Assembly (NCBI RefSeq): GCF_003173055.1
Contig: NZ_QGLF01000009.1
Span: forward strand, 1-42,732
DNA: 42,732 bases
Direction: 5' to 3'
Origin: Zavarzinia compransoris
GTDB lineage: Bacteria; Pseudomonadota; Alphaproteobacteria; Zavarziniales; Zavarziniaceae
Under the pieces are notes generated by a model. It was not told the DNA's origin. It searched no databases and was given only the letters and a program-made list of their open reading frames with translations. A program made the translations under genes and the position numbers. Positions 35,144 to 42,732 of the stretch are shown one piece after another (position 1 is the stretch's first letter; every line of letters starts with the position of its first letter).

Positions 35144-36043
35144 ATGGACTATCTGATCGAACAGGCCCTGAACGGCTTCAGCATCGGGGCGCAATATTCG
35201 CTGCTGGCGCTCGGCCTCGCCATCGTCTTCAGCGTCATGGGCCTGGTCAATTTCGCCCATGGCGAATTCATCGGCGTCGCCGGCTATGCCATGTTCGCCA
35301 TGGCCGCCATGGGGATGGACAACCCCTGGCTCCTGGTGCTCTTCGCCGTCGCCACCGTGGTGCTGGTGGCGCTGGTTCTGGAACGGGTGGCTTTCCGCTC
35401 GGTGCGGAACGCGCCACCCACCACCGGGCTGCTGACCGCCTTCGGCGTCGGCATCATCCTGCAGAACCTGTTCCTGCTGATGGTCTCGCCGCGGCCGAAG
35501 GCGGTGCCGGCACTGTCGGTGCTGAACGAGCCGGTGCCGATCGGCGATTTCAATTTCACCATCCTGCAATTCCTCGAGGTCGGGGTGACCAGCGTCGCCA
35601 TCGTCGGTCTCGTCTGGTTCCTGAGGGGGACGCGGATCGGCCTCGCCATGCGGGCGGCGGCGCTGGATTTCACCACGGTGCGGCTGATGGGCATGCGGGC
35701 CAACCGGGTGATCGCCACCGCCTTCGCCATTTCGGGCCTGCTCGCCTCGATCGCGGCGATCTTCTTCATCGCGCGCCGCGGCGCCATCGATCCCTTCATG
35801 GGGCTGTTGCCGGTGCTCAAGGCCTTCGTCGCCTGCGTGCTCGGCGGTTTCGGCAGCCTGCCGGGGGCGGTGGTCGGGGGCCTGCTGCTCGGCTTCGTCG
35901 AGGTCGCGCTCATCGTCGCCCTGCCGGACCGGCTGGCGGGTCTGCGCGATGCCTCGGTGTTCCTGATCGTCGGCGCCATCCTCGTGTTCCGGCCGCAGGG
36001 CATTCTCGGCCGCCGGGTCGAACTGGGAGACAAGACCGCATGA
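35144..36043 (+). CDS. ABC importer permease, LivH type
   Basis: 299 residues, with GGGGAG 7 nt upstream of the ATG. The family hallmark GAQYSLLALGLAIVFSVMGL is followed by VNFAHGEFIGVAGY. Multiple hydrophobic helices follow, and LKAFVACVLGGFGSLPGAVV lies near the C-terminus. Inner-membrane channel subunit. Its stop overlaps the next ATG (ATGA). Confidence 0.9.
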   Translation: MDYLIEQALNGFSIGAQYSLLALGLAIVFSVMGLVNFAHGEFIGVAGYAMFAMAAMGMDNPWLLVLFAVATVVLVALVLERVAFRSVRNAPPTTGLLTAFGVGIILQNLFLLMVSPRPKAVPALSVLNEPVPIGDFNFTILQFLEVGVTSVAIVGLVWFLRGTRIGLAMRAAALDFTTVRLMGMRANRVIATAFAISGLLASIAAIFFIARRGAIDPFMGLLPVLKAFVACVLGGFGSLPGAVVGGLLLGFVEVALIVALPDRLAGLRDASVFLIVGAILVFRPQGILGRRVELGDKTA

Positions 36044-37134
36044 ATACCATCGCCTTTGCCACCGGCCGGCGCGAGGGCGCCGGTCTCGACCCGCGGTTTC
36101 TGGCGAACCTGCGCGGTTCCTTCTATCTCGCGGTGCTGGCGGCGGCCATCGGCCTCGTGGTCATGGCCTTCGGCAGTCCCTTCATCGTGCGCCTGACCGC
36201 GACCGCCTTCATCAACCTGATCGCGGTGGTCGGCCTCCAGATCTTCATGGGCAACGCCAATGTGGTGAACATCGGCCATGCCGGCTTCATGGCCCTGGGC
36301 GCCTATTTCACCGCGATCTTCGCGACGCCGGTCATGATCAAGGCCAGCATGATCCCGAACGCGCCCTTCGGCCTTGCCGGGGTCGAGGTCGGGGCGCTTT
36401 ACGCCTTCGTCTTCTCGATCGGCCTGACCACGCTGGTCGGCCTCGTCACCGGCCTCGTCCTGGTGCGCCTGGCCGGCATCGCCGCAACCATCCTCACCAT
36501 CTCGATCCTGGTGATCGTGCAGGGCATCCTGGTCACCTGGACCGATCTCTTCCGCGGTGCCCAGGCGTTCTTCGGCATTCCGAAGGTGGTCGGCCTCGGT
36601 CTCATCATCGTCGCCACCATGGCGGTGCTGGTGGTCGCCAGGATGTTCAAGGGCTCGCGCGCCGGGGTGCAGCTGCGCGCCAGCGCCACCGATCCCCTGG
36701 CGGCGGAAGCCATGGGCGTCGACGTGAAGCGGCTGCGCCTTGTCGCCTGGGTGCTGGGCTCGGCGGTGGTCGGCTGCGCAGGCGCGCTCTATGCGCTTTA
36801 TGCCGGCACGATCAACGCCCGCGCCTTCTATTTCCACACCGCCTTCCTGACCCTGGCCATGGCCATCGTCGGCGGCATGCGCTCGGTGACCGGGGCCATG
36901 GTCGGGGTGGCGCTCCTGACCGTGCTGCTCGAACTCATCCGCGTGGTCGAGGGCGGGCTGGTGATCTTCGGCGTGCAATTGCCGGAAATGCTGGGTCTGT
37001 CGGGGCTGATGCTCGGGGTCGTCATCGTCGGCGTCATGTGCTTCCGGCCCGACGGCTTCATGGGCGGGCACGAGATCGAGGAGGCGCTCAGTGCCCTTCG
37101 CCAACGCCTCTCCGGCAAAGGCAAGGGCGCGTGA
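36040..37134 (+). CDS. ABC importer permease, LivM type
   Basis: 364 residues. LivM features: the first helices contain FINLIAVVGLQIFMGNANVV and then NIGHAGFMALGAYFTAI. The cytoplasmic loop carries LRASATDPLAAEAMGVDVKR, and LTLAMAIVGGMRSVTGAMVG lies near the end. It pairs with the LivH-type subunit. It is followed after one base by the SDR gene, so the dehydrogenase is transcribed with the importer. Confidence 0.9.
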   Translation: MNTIAFATGRREGAGLDPRFLANLRGSFYLAVLAAAIGLVVMAFGSPFIVRLTATAFINLIAVVGLQIFMGNANVVNIGHAGFMALGAYFTAIFATPVMIKASMIPNAPFGLAGVEVGALYAFVFSIGLTTLVGLVTGLVLVRLAGIAATILTISILVIVQGILVTWTDLFRGAQAFFGIPKVVGLGLIIVATMAVLVVARMFKGSRAGVQLRASATDPLAAEAMGVDVKRLRLVAWVLGSAVVGCAGALYALYAGTINARAFYFHTAFLTLAMAIVGGMRSVTGAMVGVALLTVLLELIRVVEGGLVIFGVQLPEMLGLSGLMLGVVIVGVMCFRPDGFMGGHEIEEALSALRQRLSGKGKGA

Positions 37135-37135
37135 C

Positions 37136-37915
37136 ATGCTGAACGGCAAGGTCGCGCTGGTCACCGGGGCCGGCCGGGGGATCGGCCGGGGCATCGCCAG
37201 CCACCTGGCGAACCTCGGTGCCCGCCTGGTGCTGGTCAGCCGCACGCCGGGCGAGGTGAACACCCTGGCGGAAGAGATCGTGCAGGCCGGCGGCAGCGCC
37301 CTCGCTGTGGCGGGCACCGTGTCCGATCCCGCCTCGGTGGAAGCGGTGCTCGATGCCGCCTATGGCGCCCACGGCCGGCTCGACATCGCGGTGAACAATG
37401 CCGGGATCGTCGAGGACGCGCATTTCCTCGACATCACGATGGAAAGCTGGGACCGGGTGATCGGCACCAACCTGACCGGCACCTTCCTGGTCATGCAGCG
37501 CGCCGCCCGGCGGATGAAGGCGCATGGCGGCGGTGCCATCGTCAACATCGCCTCGATCGACGCTCAAGGCTACGACGGGCCCCAGGCGTCCTATGTCGCC
37601 TCCAAGGCCGGGATCGTCGGCCTGACCCGGGATGCGGCGACCGCGCTCGCCCCCTTCGGCATCCGGGTGAACACGGTCAGCCCCGGCTGGGTGCGCACCA
37701 GGATGGTCGAGGACTTCCTCAGCCCCGAACAGCTGGACTACATGCTGCATCGCTTCGCCCGCGTGCCCATGCGCCGGCTGGTCGAGATCGGCGAGGTGGC
37801 GGCCGCCGTGGCCTTCCTCGCCTCCGACGCCGCCTCGGCCGTCACCGGCATCGACATCCCGGTCGACGGCGGCACGCTGGCGACCCTCGGCGTCTATGAA
37901 AGCCTGCCGGCCTGA
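37136..37915 (+). CDS. Short-chain dehydrogenase/reductase, importer-linked
   Basis: 259 residues from ATG 37136, directly after the LivM stop. Cofactor motif TGAGRGIGRG, NNAG in IAVNNAGIVED, catalytic Ser in IASIDAQG and Tyr/Lys in SYVASKAG, and the ending VTGIDIPVDGGTLATLG. Classical FabG-like SDR. Co-transcription with an importer suggests it oxidises the imported compound or an early intermediate. It differs clearly from the SDR at 30498, so two oxidation steps may exist. Confidence 0.9.
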   Translation: MLNGKVALVTGAGRGIGRGIASHLANLGARLVLVSRTPGEVNTLAEEIVQAGGSALAVAGTVSDPASVEAVLDAAYGAHGRLDIAVNNAGIVEDAHFLDITMESWDRVIGTNLTGTFLVMQRAARRMKAHGGGAIVNIASIDAQGYDGPQASYVASKAGIVGLTRDAATALAPFGIRVNTVSPGWVRTRMVEDFLSPEQLDYMLHRFARVPMRRLVEIGEVAAAVAFLASDAASAVTGIDIPVDGGTLATLGVYESLPA

Positions 37916-37926
37916 GGAGCGCCGGC

Positions 37927-38703
37927 CTATCGCCCCTGCCATTGGGCCGCGCGCTTCTCGCGGAAGGCGGCGACGCCCTCCCGCTTGTCCGCGCTGCCGA
38001 GGGTGATGGAAAAGGCCTGGCGTTCCAGGACATGGTGCAGGGTCAGGGGCGTCTCCAGGGCGGCATTGATGCTGAGCTTGGCCTCGGCGATGGCCAGGGG
38101 TGCGCGATCGGCCAGCCGCCGGGCCAGGGCCAGGGCCGCGGGCAGGACCTCGTCCGGCTCGACCACATCGGTGATCAGGCCCGCGGCCTTCGCCTCCTCG
38201 GCATCGAGCGCATCGCCGAGAAGGACGAGGCGCATGGCCCGCGCCCGGCCGATCAAGCGCGGCAGAAGGGAAGTGCCGCCGGCGCCCGGGATGATGCCGA
38301 GGTTCAGTTCGGGCTGCCCGAAGCGGGCGTCGCGCCCCGCCACCGCCAAATCGCAGCACATCAGCAATTCATTGCCCGCGCCCAGGCACCAGCCGTTGAC
38401 CGCGGCGACGATCGGCTTGCGGATGCCGCGGATGGCGGTCCAGTGGCGGACCCGCGCATCATCGAGCCCGCCGCGGGCATCCTTCTCCGCCAGTTCGTCG
38501 ATATCGGCGCCGGCGGCGAAGACCTCGGGGCCGCCGGTCAGCACGAGGCAGCGGATGTCGCCGTCCTGGTCCGCCGCCGTCAGCGCCGCCGCGACGGCGG
38601 CGAGCACAGCAGTCGACAGGGCGTTGCGCCGCTCGGGCCGGTTCAGGCGAATCAGCCTGACACCCGGTTGCGGCATCTCAGTGACGACATGGTGTTCGGA
38701 CAT
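37927..38703 (-). CDS. Enoyl-CoA hydratase/isomerase family protein
   Basis: 258 residues. Crotonase features: RLNRPERRNALS, the oxyanion-hole strand FAAGADIDELAE, and the second oxyanion glycine with the first catalytic glutamate in CLGAGNELLMCCD. The second glutamate lies in QPELNLGIIPGAGGTSLLPR. Both acid residues of hydratases are therefore present, so hydration of an enoyl-CoA is plausible, but the exact substrate is not defined. It ends 11 nt from the convergent SDR gene. It starts just downstream of a promoter that overlaps a TetR-type operator, with the TetR gene adjacent on the same strand. Confidence 0.9.
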   Translation of the reverse strand: MSEHHVVTEMPQPGVRLIRLNRPERRNALSTAVLAAVAAALTAADQDGDIRCLVLTGGPEVFAAGADIDELAEKDARGGLDDARVRHWTAIRGIRKPIVAAVNGWCLGAGNELLMCCDLAVAGRDARFGQPELNLGIIPGAGGTSLLPRLIGRARAMRLVLLGDALDAEEAKAAGLITDVVEPDEVLPAALALARRLADRAPLAIAEAKLSINAALETPLTLHHVLERQAFSITLGSADKREGVAAFREKRAAQWQGR

Positions 38704-38733
38704 TGATTTCCCCCGGTTGATGCCTCGGGGTTA

Positions 38734-38763
38734 ATTATATGTCCGATCGGTCAATGAATTCAA
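38734..38763 (-). promoter_or_regulatory. Promoter of the enoyl-CoA hydratase gene with embedded TetR-type operator
   Basis: On the minus strand, TTGAAT (38758-38763) and TATAAT (38734-38739) are separated by 18 bp. The spacer contains TGACCGATCGGACA (38740-38753), a dyad matching at 12 of 14 positions. A bound TetR-family repressor would cover the promoter; the TetR gene ends 10 bp upstream. Promoter elements and dyad are seen, regulation is inferred. Confidence 0.65.
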
Positions 38764-38772
38764 CGGCACCGG

Positions 38773-39405
38773 TCAGGCGGACGGCGGAAGATCCGCGAGC
38801 CGGTCAAGGCCGGGGCTGCGCACGCCGTTCAGGAAGATCTCGCTCACCAGGGCGGCGAACTGGCCCGAGGTCATGGGGCCGTCTTCGCCGAACCAGGTAT
38901 AGGTCCAGTTCAAGCTGCCCAGCAGGATCAGGCCGACGGCGGTGCTGAGCTTCGGGTGATGCAGCGCTTCGGTACGGTGCAGTCGCGAGACCAGGGTCGC
39001 CATGTCGTGGACCATGTCGCTCTGGGCCTTGCGCAGCGATTGCTGCTGCTCCCCGTTCAGCGCATTGGTTTCCCGCATCAGGATGATGTGCTTCTCCCGA
39101 TTGCGGACATAGGTCTTCATCAGGGAGTCGACGAGCCGGAGGAATTTGCCCTCGTCGCTGTCGCCGCTGTCCATGATACCCTTGACCAATACTTTCAATC
39201 CATCGACGTGCTGATGCAAAAGGTCGTAAAGGATCTCGGCCTTCTCGCTGTAATAGTGATAGATCAACGCCTTGCTGATACCGCATTGCTTTGCGATCAT
39301 GGCAATCGACGTCTTGTCAAACCCGACCGATGCGATCAGGTGCGCAGACTCTTCGAGTATGCTCTGTCTTTTCTCGTCGTAATTTTCTGAGCGCGGGCGA
39401 GCCAT
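38773..39405 (-). CDS. TetR-family transcriptional regulator
   Basis: 210 residues. The N-terminal helix-turn-helix reads KTSIAMIAKQCGISKALIYH and then YYSEKAEILYDLL, typical of TetR repressors of acyl-CoA or aromatic-acid metabolism. The C-terminal helical domain carries the YTWFGEDGPMT motif common in PaaR/KstR2-like members. It is flanked by CCGATCGG-type dyads, both before the enoyl-CoA hydratase gene and in the divergent region toward the YCF48/MMPL operon. It probably controls all three. The ligand may be a CoA thioester, an inference from family and neighbours. Confidence 0.88.
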   Translation of the reverse strand: MARPRSENYDEKRQSILEESAHLIASVGFDKTSIAMIAKQCGISKALIYHYYSEKAEILYDLLHQHVDGLKVLVKGIMDSGDSDEGKFLRLVDSLMKTYVRNREKHIILMRETNALNGEQQQSLRKAQSDMVHDMATLVSRLHRTEALHHPKLSTAVGLILLGSLNWTYTWFGEDGPMTSGQFAALVSEIFLNGVRSPGLDRLADLPPSA

Positions 39406-39429
39406 TTTTCTCTTTTCTCATTGTAGTGC

Positions 39430-39468
39430 GATCGGGGTAGCAACGATCGGGGCAGCAGCGATCGGGGG
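39430..39468. repeat. Short tandem repeat upstream of the TetR gene
   Basis: Two 15-bp units, GATCGGGGTAGCAAC (39430) and GATCGGGGCAGCAGC (39445), are followed by a partial third GATCGGGGG (39460). It lies 25 bp upstream of the TetR start codon. It could be promoter-proximal operator half-sites (CGATCGG) or simple slippage DNA. Confidence 0.6.
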
Positions 39469-39578
39469 ATCGGCTACTGCGCAGGGGGCGGGGTGATGGC
39501 GAGACGTTGGGGGAAGTCTCCCCGCTTCATTCATTCTCCGTTGGAATATGTCTTTTCTAATTCTGGCGGCTTCTGAAT

Positions 39579-39722
39579 GAACGGTCGGCCGATAAACTAA
39601 TTCCCACAAAGACACGGGGAAGATCAGTCGAAACCGGCGGACCGGTCGTCGGCCGGTACAGACTGATGATACCCAACCGATGGTCCCTACAATCCATAAT
39701 GGATTAACCGGCCGATCGGTTC
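39579..39722. promoter_or_regulatory. Cluster of CCGATCGG-type operator candidates before the YCF48/MMPL operon
   Basis: Three related sites occur in the divergent spacer: GAACGGTCGGCCGATAAAC (39579-39597), a dyad-rich stretch ACCGGC-GG-ACCGGT-CGTC-GGCCGGT (39633-39657), and TAACCGGCCGATCGGTTCA (39704-39722). They share the CGGCCGAT/CCGATCGG core with the site at 38740-38753. TATAAA at 39751-39756 may be the -10 of the plus-strand operon, but I see no good -35. The rest of the 367-nt spacer holds no gene I can support. Confidence 0.5.
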
Positions 39723-39772
39723 AAGAACACAGGCGCCCAAAGGCGTCACGTATAAAGGGGGGTACAAGCGGT

Positions 39773-40870
39773 ATGCGACCCGGCATAACGTTGGCGGAAA
39801 GCCTTGGGCTTGCCCGCATCAGCCTATTTTTGTCCAAGGCCTCGCGACGAGCCCCCCGATGGTGGGGGCCGGCGGTTCTGGCCTGCGCCCTGGCCGTGCC
39901 GGCCCATGCCGGGCCGGCGCCGGTGCGGGACTATCCCGACAATCTGTTCGGCATCGCGCTGGCGGCGGATGGTGCGGCCATCGCCACCGGCTATCACGGT
40001 GCGGTCAAGCTCTCGGCCGACGGCGGCCAGGCCTGGACCGCCGGGGAGAGCGGCACCGCCGATCTGCTGCGCCGGGTGACATGGCTCGACGGCGGCCGGG
40101 CTTTCGCGGTCAGCCACCGCGGCCGGATCCTGGCGTCCGACGACGGCGGCCGGCGCTGGCAGACGGTCCACCGGGAAGAGGGGCTCTATCTCCGCGCCAT
40201 CGATTTCGCCGACGACGCCAGCGGCTGGGCCGTCGGCCACAACGGCGTGATCCTGCACACCGCCGACGGCGGCCGCAGCTGGGCCACCCAGGCCCTGTCG
40301 GATTACAAGGGCCGCGACCTGCCCCGTCTCGGTGCCGTGGTGGCGCTGGACGCGCGGCGCGCGGTCGCGGCCGGCGAATTCGGCGTGATCGCCGCGACCG
40401 AGGATGCGGGCGCGACCTGGCGGGTGATCACCGAACAGGTCTATCCCACCCTGCTCGATCTCGCCATCGTCAAGGACCGGGGCTATGCGGTCGGCCTCAA
40501 CGGCACCCTGCTGTCCCTCGGCCTCGACGGTGCCGGAACCTGGCAAGTCTCGCCGGTCGAGACCGGGGGCGTGCAGCATCTCCTTGCCGTCGCCCTCTCG
40601 GCGGACGGGGGGACCGGCCTGGTCGGCGGCAACGGCGTGCTGTTCACGGTGACGGGCGCCAAGCTGGCCCCGGCGGCGGTCGCGCCCGAATTTCCGCTCG
40701 GCTATGCCTGGATCGGCGGCGTCGCCATCGGCCGGGGCGGGCAGGCGGTCGCCGTCGGCCAGGGCGGGGTCGTGCTGCGCGCCGACCGGCCGGAAGGGCC
40801 GTTCCTGCCGGCGGCCACCGGGCCGTTCGCCATCCAATCCCTCACTGAAACCGATCGGGTGCCGCAATGA
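39773..40870 (+). CDS. Exported YCF48/BNR-like beta-propeller protein
   Basis: 365 residues from ATG 39773, with GGGGGG about 11 nt upstream; a longer frame exists but would cover the operator region. A hydrophobic export signal (WWGPAVLACALAVPAHA) is preceded by an unusually long N-terminus, so an internal start such as the TTG before SKASRRAPRWW is possible. The mature part is made of repeated BNR/YCF48-type units: IALAADGAAIATGYHGAVKL, SADGGQAWTAGE, HRGRILASDDGGRRW, HNGVILHTADGGRSW, GEFGVIAATEDAGATW. Proteins of this type accompany MMPL/RND transporters in several proteobacterial operons. The next gene overlaps as ATGA. Confidence 0.82.
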   Translation: MRPGITLAESLGLARISLFLSKASRRAPRWWGPAVLACALAVPAHAGPAPVRDYPDNLFGIALAADGAAIATGYHGAVKLSADGGQAWTAGESGTADLLRRVTWLDGGRAFAVSHRGRILASDDGGRRWQTVHREEGLYLRAIDFADDASGWAVGHNGVILHTADGGRSWATQALSDYKGRDLPRLGAVVALDARRAVAAGEFGVIAATEDAGATWRVITEQVYPTLLDLAIVKDRGYAVGLNGTLLSLGLDGAGTWQVSPVETGGVQHLLAVALSADGGTGLVGGNGVLFTVTGAKLAPAAVAPEFPLGYAWIGGVAIGRGGQAVAVGQGGVVLRADRPEGPFLPAATGPFAIQSLTETDRVPQ

Positions 40871-42732
40871 TTGCGACGAGGATAGCCGGTTTTGTGCGCC
40901 GTCGTTCGGCGTTGATCGCGGGCTCGATGGTGCTGGTGACGGCGTTTCTGGGCTACATGTCGTTTTCGCAGCTGTCGCTGAAGGTGGTGCTGGAGGCGAT
41001 GCTGCCGGTGCATCACCCGAACGTGGAGCTGATGGCGAAGTTCGGGGCGCAGTTCGGGGGGGCGAACACGACCCTGATCATGGTCGAGAACACCGAGGGC
41101 ACGGTCTACAACGAGAAGTTCATGACCGCCTACAAGCGGGTGGCGGACGAGATCTTCTTCCACCCCTCGGTGCAGCGCCACCTGGTGCAGGCGCTGACCC
41201 TGCGGAAGACCAAGGCGATCGTGGGCTCGGCCGGGCGGATCGACATCAATGCCATCGCCTGGCCGGACCTGCCGCGCACGGAAACAGAATGGGCCAACTT
41301 CCAGGCGGCGGTGAAGGCGCAGTACCGCGGCCTGCTGGTCTCGAACGACGAGAAGGCGGGGATGATCATCGCCGACTTCAAGGACGAGACCGATTACGCC
41401 ACCCTGGTCACCTTCATCGAGGGGCTGGGGGCGCAGGAAGCGGCCAACGGCATCAAGGTCCATATGGTCGGGCGGCCGATCCTGCTCGGCACCATCTACA
41501 ACGACCTGGGCGCCACCTTGCTGCTGGTCGCGATCTCCCTGGTCTTCTCCGGTCTCATCCTCTACGTCTACTTCCGCTCGTGGATGGGCGTGCTGATCCC
41601 GATGCTGACCGCGGGGGTGGGGACGCTGTGGGGCACCGGCGCCATGGCGCTGGTCGGCTATAATCTCGATCCGCTGCTGATCATCCTGCCGGTCTTCGTC
41701 TTCGCCATCGTGCTGTCGCACTGCGTGCAGTTCATGTCGCGGGTGTTCGAGCGGCTCCAGCCCGGTGTCGCCATGGGCGACGCGGTGGTCGGCGGCCTGG
41801 CCCAGGTCTTCGTGCCCAGCCTGACGGCGATCGTGGCGGCGGCGGGCGGCTTCTTCGTCCTCGTCATGATCGGCGTGCCCTCGCTGCAGGCGCTGGGCAT
41901 CATCTGCGGTGCCTGGCTGCTGGCGATCGCGCCGGCGCTGATCTTCACGGCCTCGCTGCTGTGCCTGATGCCGCGGCCGAAGCGCTTCCGCGCCCGCACC
42001 ACCTGGGTGGAGACGGTCTGGAAATACGCCCGCTTCGACCGCTACCCCCGGGTGGTGATCGCGGTCACCGTGGCCTGCCTGGCGGTGGGCGTGTTCGGGG
42101 CGCGCTTCGTCGTCATCGGCGATGCGGTGGGCAGCCCGATCCTGTGGCCGGACGCGCGCTACAACCAGGACAATGCGCTGATCAACGAGCGCTTCGCCGG
42201 CGTCGGCACGGACACCATGATGGTCTATGTCGAGGGCCCGGACGAGACCATGATCCAGCCCGCGACCTATGCCGCGATCGAGGAACTGTCGCGTTATATC
42301 TGGCAGCACGAGCCGAAGGCGCGCCATGCGCTGTCGATGGTGCCGATGGTGCAGGCGGTGAACCAGGTGCTCTACGAGGGCGATCCGTCCTATGCCATCG
42401 TGCCGGAGACGGTCGACGAGGTGGCGTTCAACGTCTACCTGTTCTCGTCGAAGGGCGAGCCGGGCGACTTCAAGGCCTATACGGACGAGACCTGGAAGAT
42501 CGGCAACATCATCGTCTCGCTGGACGACAAGACCGGGTCGACGGTGAAATCCGTGACCTCCCTGGCGCGCGACTTCATCGCCTCGATGCCGGCGCTGCCG
42601 AACGGGGCGAAGCTCCTGGTGGCGGGCGGCCAGGTGGGCATCGCGGAAGCGGTGAACACGGAGATCGAGACGACCAAGGATGCGGTGCTGATCGCGATCG
42701 TGCTGTTCATCGCGGGCTGCATCTTCCTGGCC
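40867..42732 (+). CDS. MMPL-type RND transporter (3' end outside window)
   Basis: The frame from ATG 40867 (ATGA overlap with the previous stop) stays open to the right edge, 622 codons. The N-terminal helix (RRRSALIAGSMVLVTAFLGY) is followed by a large periplasmic loop. Next is the first MMPL helix bundle (TLLLVAISLVFSGLILYVYF, WMGVLIPMLTAGVGTLWGTG, LLIILPVFVFAIVLSHCVQF), a cytoplasmic link, another helix (VVIAVTVACLAVGVFGARFV), a second periplasmic loop and the start of the second bundle. This is the COG1033 class of RND exporters. It may move hydrophobic acyl or steroid-like molecules with the YCF48-like protein; the substrate is unknown. Confidence 0.88.
   Translation, partial: MIATRIAGFVRRRSALIAGSMVLVTAFLGYMSFSQLSLKVVLEAMLPVHHPNVELMAKFGAQFGGANTTLIMVENTEGTVYNEKFMTAYKRVADEIFFHPSVQRHLVQALTLRKTKAIVGSAGRIDINAIAWPDLPRTETEWANFQAAVKAQYRGLLVSNDEKAGMIIADFKDETDYATLVTFIEGLGAQEAANGIKVHMVGRPILLGTIYNDLGATLLLVAISLVFSGLILYVYFRSWMGVLIPMLTAGVGTLWGTGAMALVGYNLDPLLIILPVFVFAIVLSHCVQFMSRVFERLQPGVAMGDAVVGGLAQVFVPSLTAIVAAAGGFFVLVMIGVPSLQALGIICGAWLLAIAPALIFTASLLCLMPRPKRFRARTTWVETVWKYARFDRYPRVVIAVTVACLAVGVFGARFVVIGDAVGSPILWPDARYNQDNALINERFAGVGTDTMMVYVEGPDETMIQPATYAAIEELSRYIWQHEPKARHALSMVPMVQAVNQVLYEGDPSYAIVPETVDEVAFNVYLFSSKGEPGDFKAYTDETWKIGNIIVSLDDKTGSTVKSVTSLARDFIASMPALPNGAKLLVAGGQVGIAEAVNTEIETTKDAVLIAIVLFIAGCIFLA

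Noticed and set aside
35284-37317. A minus-strand open frame of 677 codons
   Set aside because: It is antisense to the two LivH/LivM-type permeases, with composition typical of a reversed membrane-protein gene (rich in His, Asp and Arg).
39418-39615. A small minus-strand frame upstream of the TetR gene
   Set aside because: It runs through the tandem repeat and operator-like sites, has no ribosome site and a repetitive Ala/Pro-rich tail.

Overview
The window is high-G+C DNA from a Gram-negative proteobacterium, most likely an alphaproteobacterium. That assignment is an inference from the gene complement (type I secretion, Ugp and branched-chain-amino-acid-type ABC importers, TetR/enoyl-CoA hydratase modules); there is no rRNA or other phylogenetic marker. 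No tRNA, rRNA or CRISPR array was seen.

Left part (1-4.9 kb): the C-terminal end of an RTX calcium-binding secreted protein, a GC-rich hairpin, and an HlyB/HlyD type I exporter pair.

Second part (5.0-15.6 kb, minus strand): a tightly coupled three-gene operon encoding an SbcD-like phosphoesterase/nuclease, a YhaN/SbcC-like SMC ATPase, and a giant protein that combines a transglutaminase-like segment, DUF4011, a superfamily-1 helicase, a Vsr/MTES_1575-type nuclease and DUF3320. This is the best candidate for an undescribed, probably anti-foreign-DNA, system. It is headed by a frameshifted XRE regulator. Beyond that lies debris (15.6-17.0 kb): a frameshifted gene of unknown function and an IS3-type orfA remnant with two internal stops.

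Third part (17.0-29.1 kb) is a phosphate-acquisition block. On the minus strand is a ugpBAEC glycerol-3-phosphate importer with an endonuclease/exonuclease/phosphatase-family hydrolase at the place where ugpQ often sits. Divergently on the plus strand is a large metallophosphoesterase with DNRLRE and VCBS/FG-GAP segments, followed by its own type I ABC exporter and membrane-fusion protein. A triple 11-bp-spaced Pho box plus a -10 element stands in the divergent region, so phosphate starvation should switch on the secreted phosphatase.

Fourth part (29.1-37.9 kb) is a catabolic block: a PhyH-type dioxygenase, a Rid protein and an SDR dehydrogenase (closed by a strong terminator), a LuxR-type regulator, then a five-gene branched-chain-amino-acid-type ABC importer and a second SDR. 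The dioxygenase operon and the importer operon share a near-identical leader: a GNRA-capped hairpin, then a pyrimidine-rich stretch that can pair with the Shine-Dalgarno sequence. This suggests common control by an RNA element or a shared operator.

Right end (37.9-42.7 kb): an enoyl-CoA hydratase and a TetR regulator (both minus strand), several CCGATCGG-type operator sites, and a divergent operon with a YCF48/BNR-like exported protein and an MMPL-type RND transporter that runs off the window.
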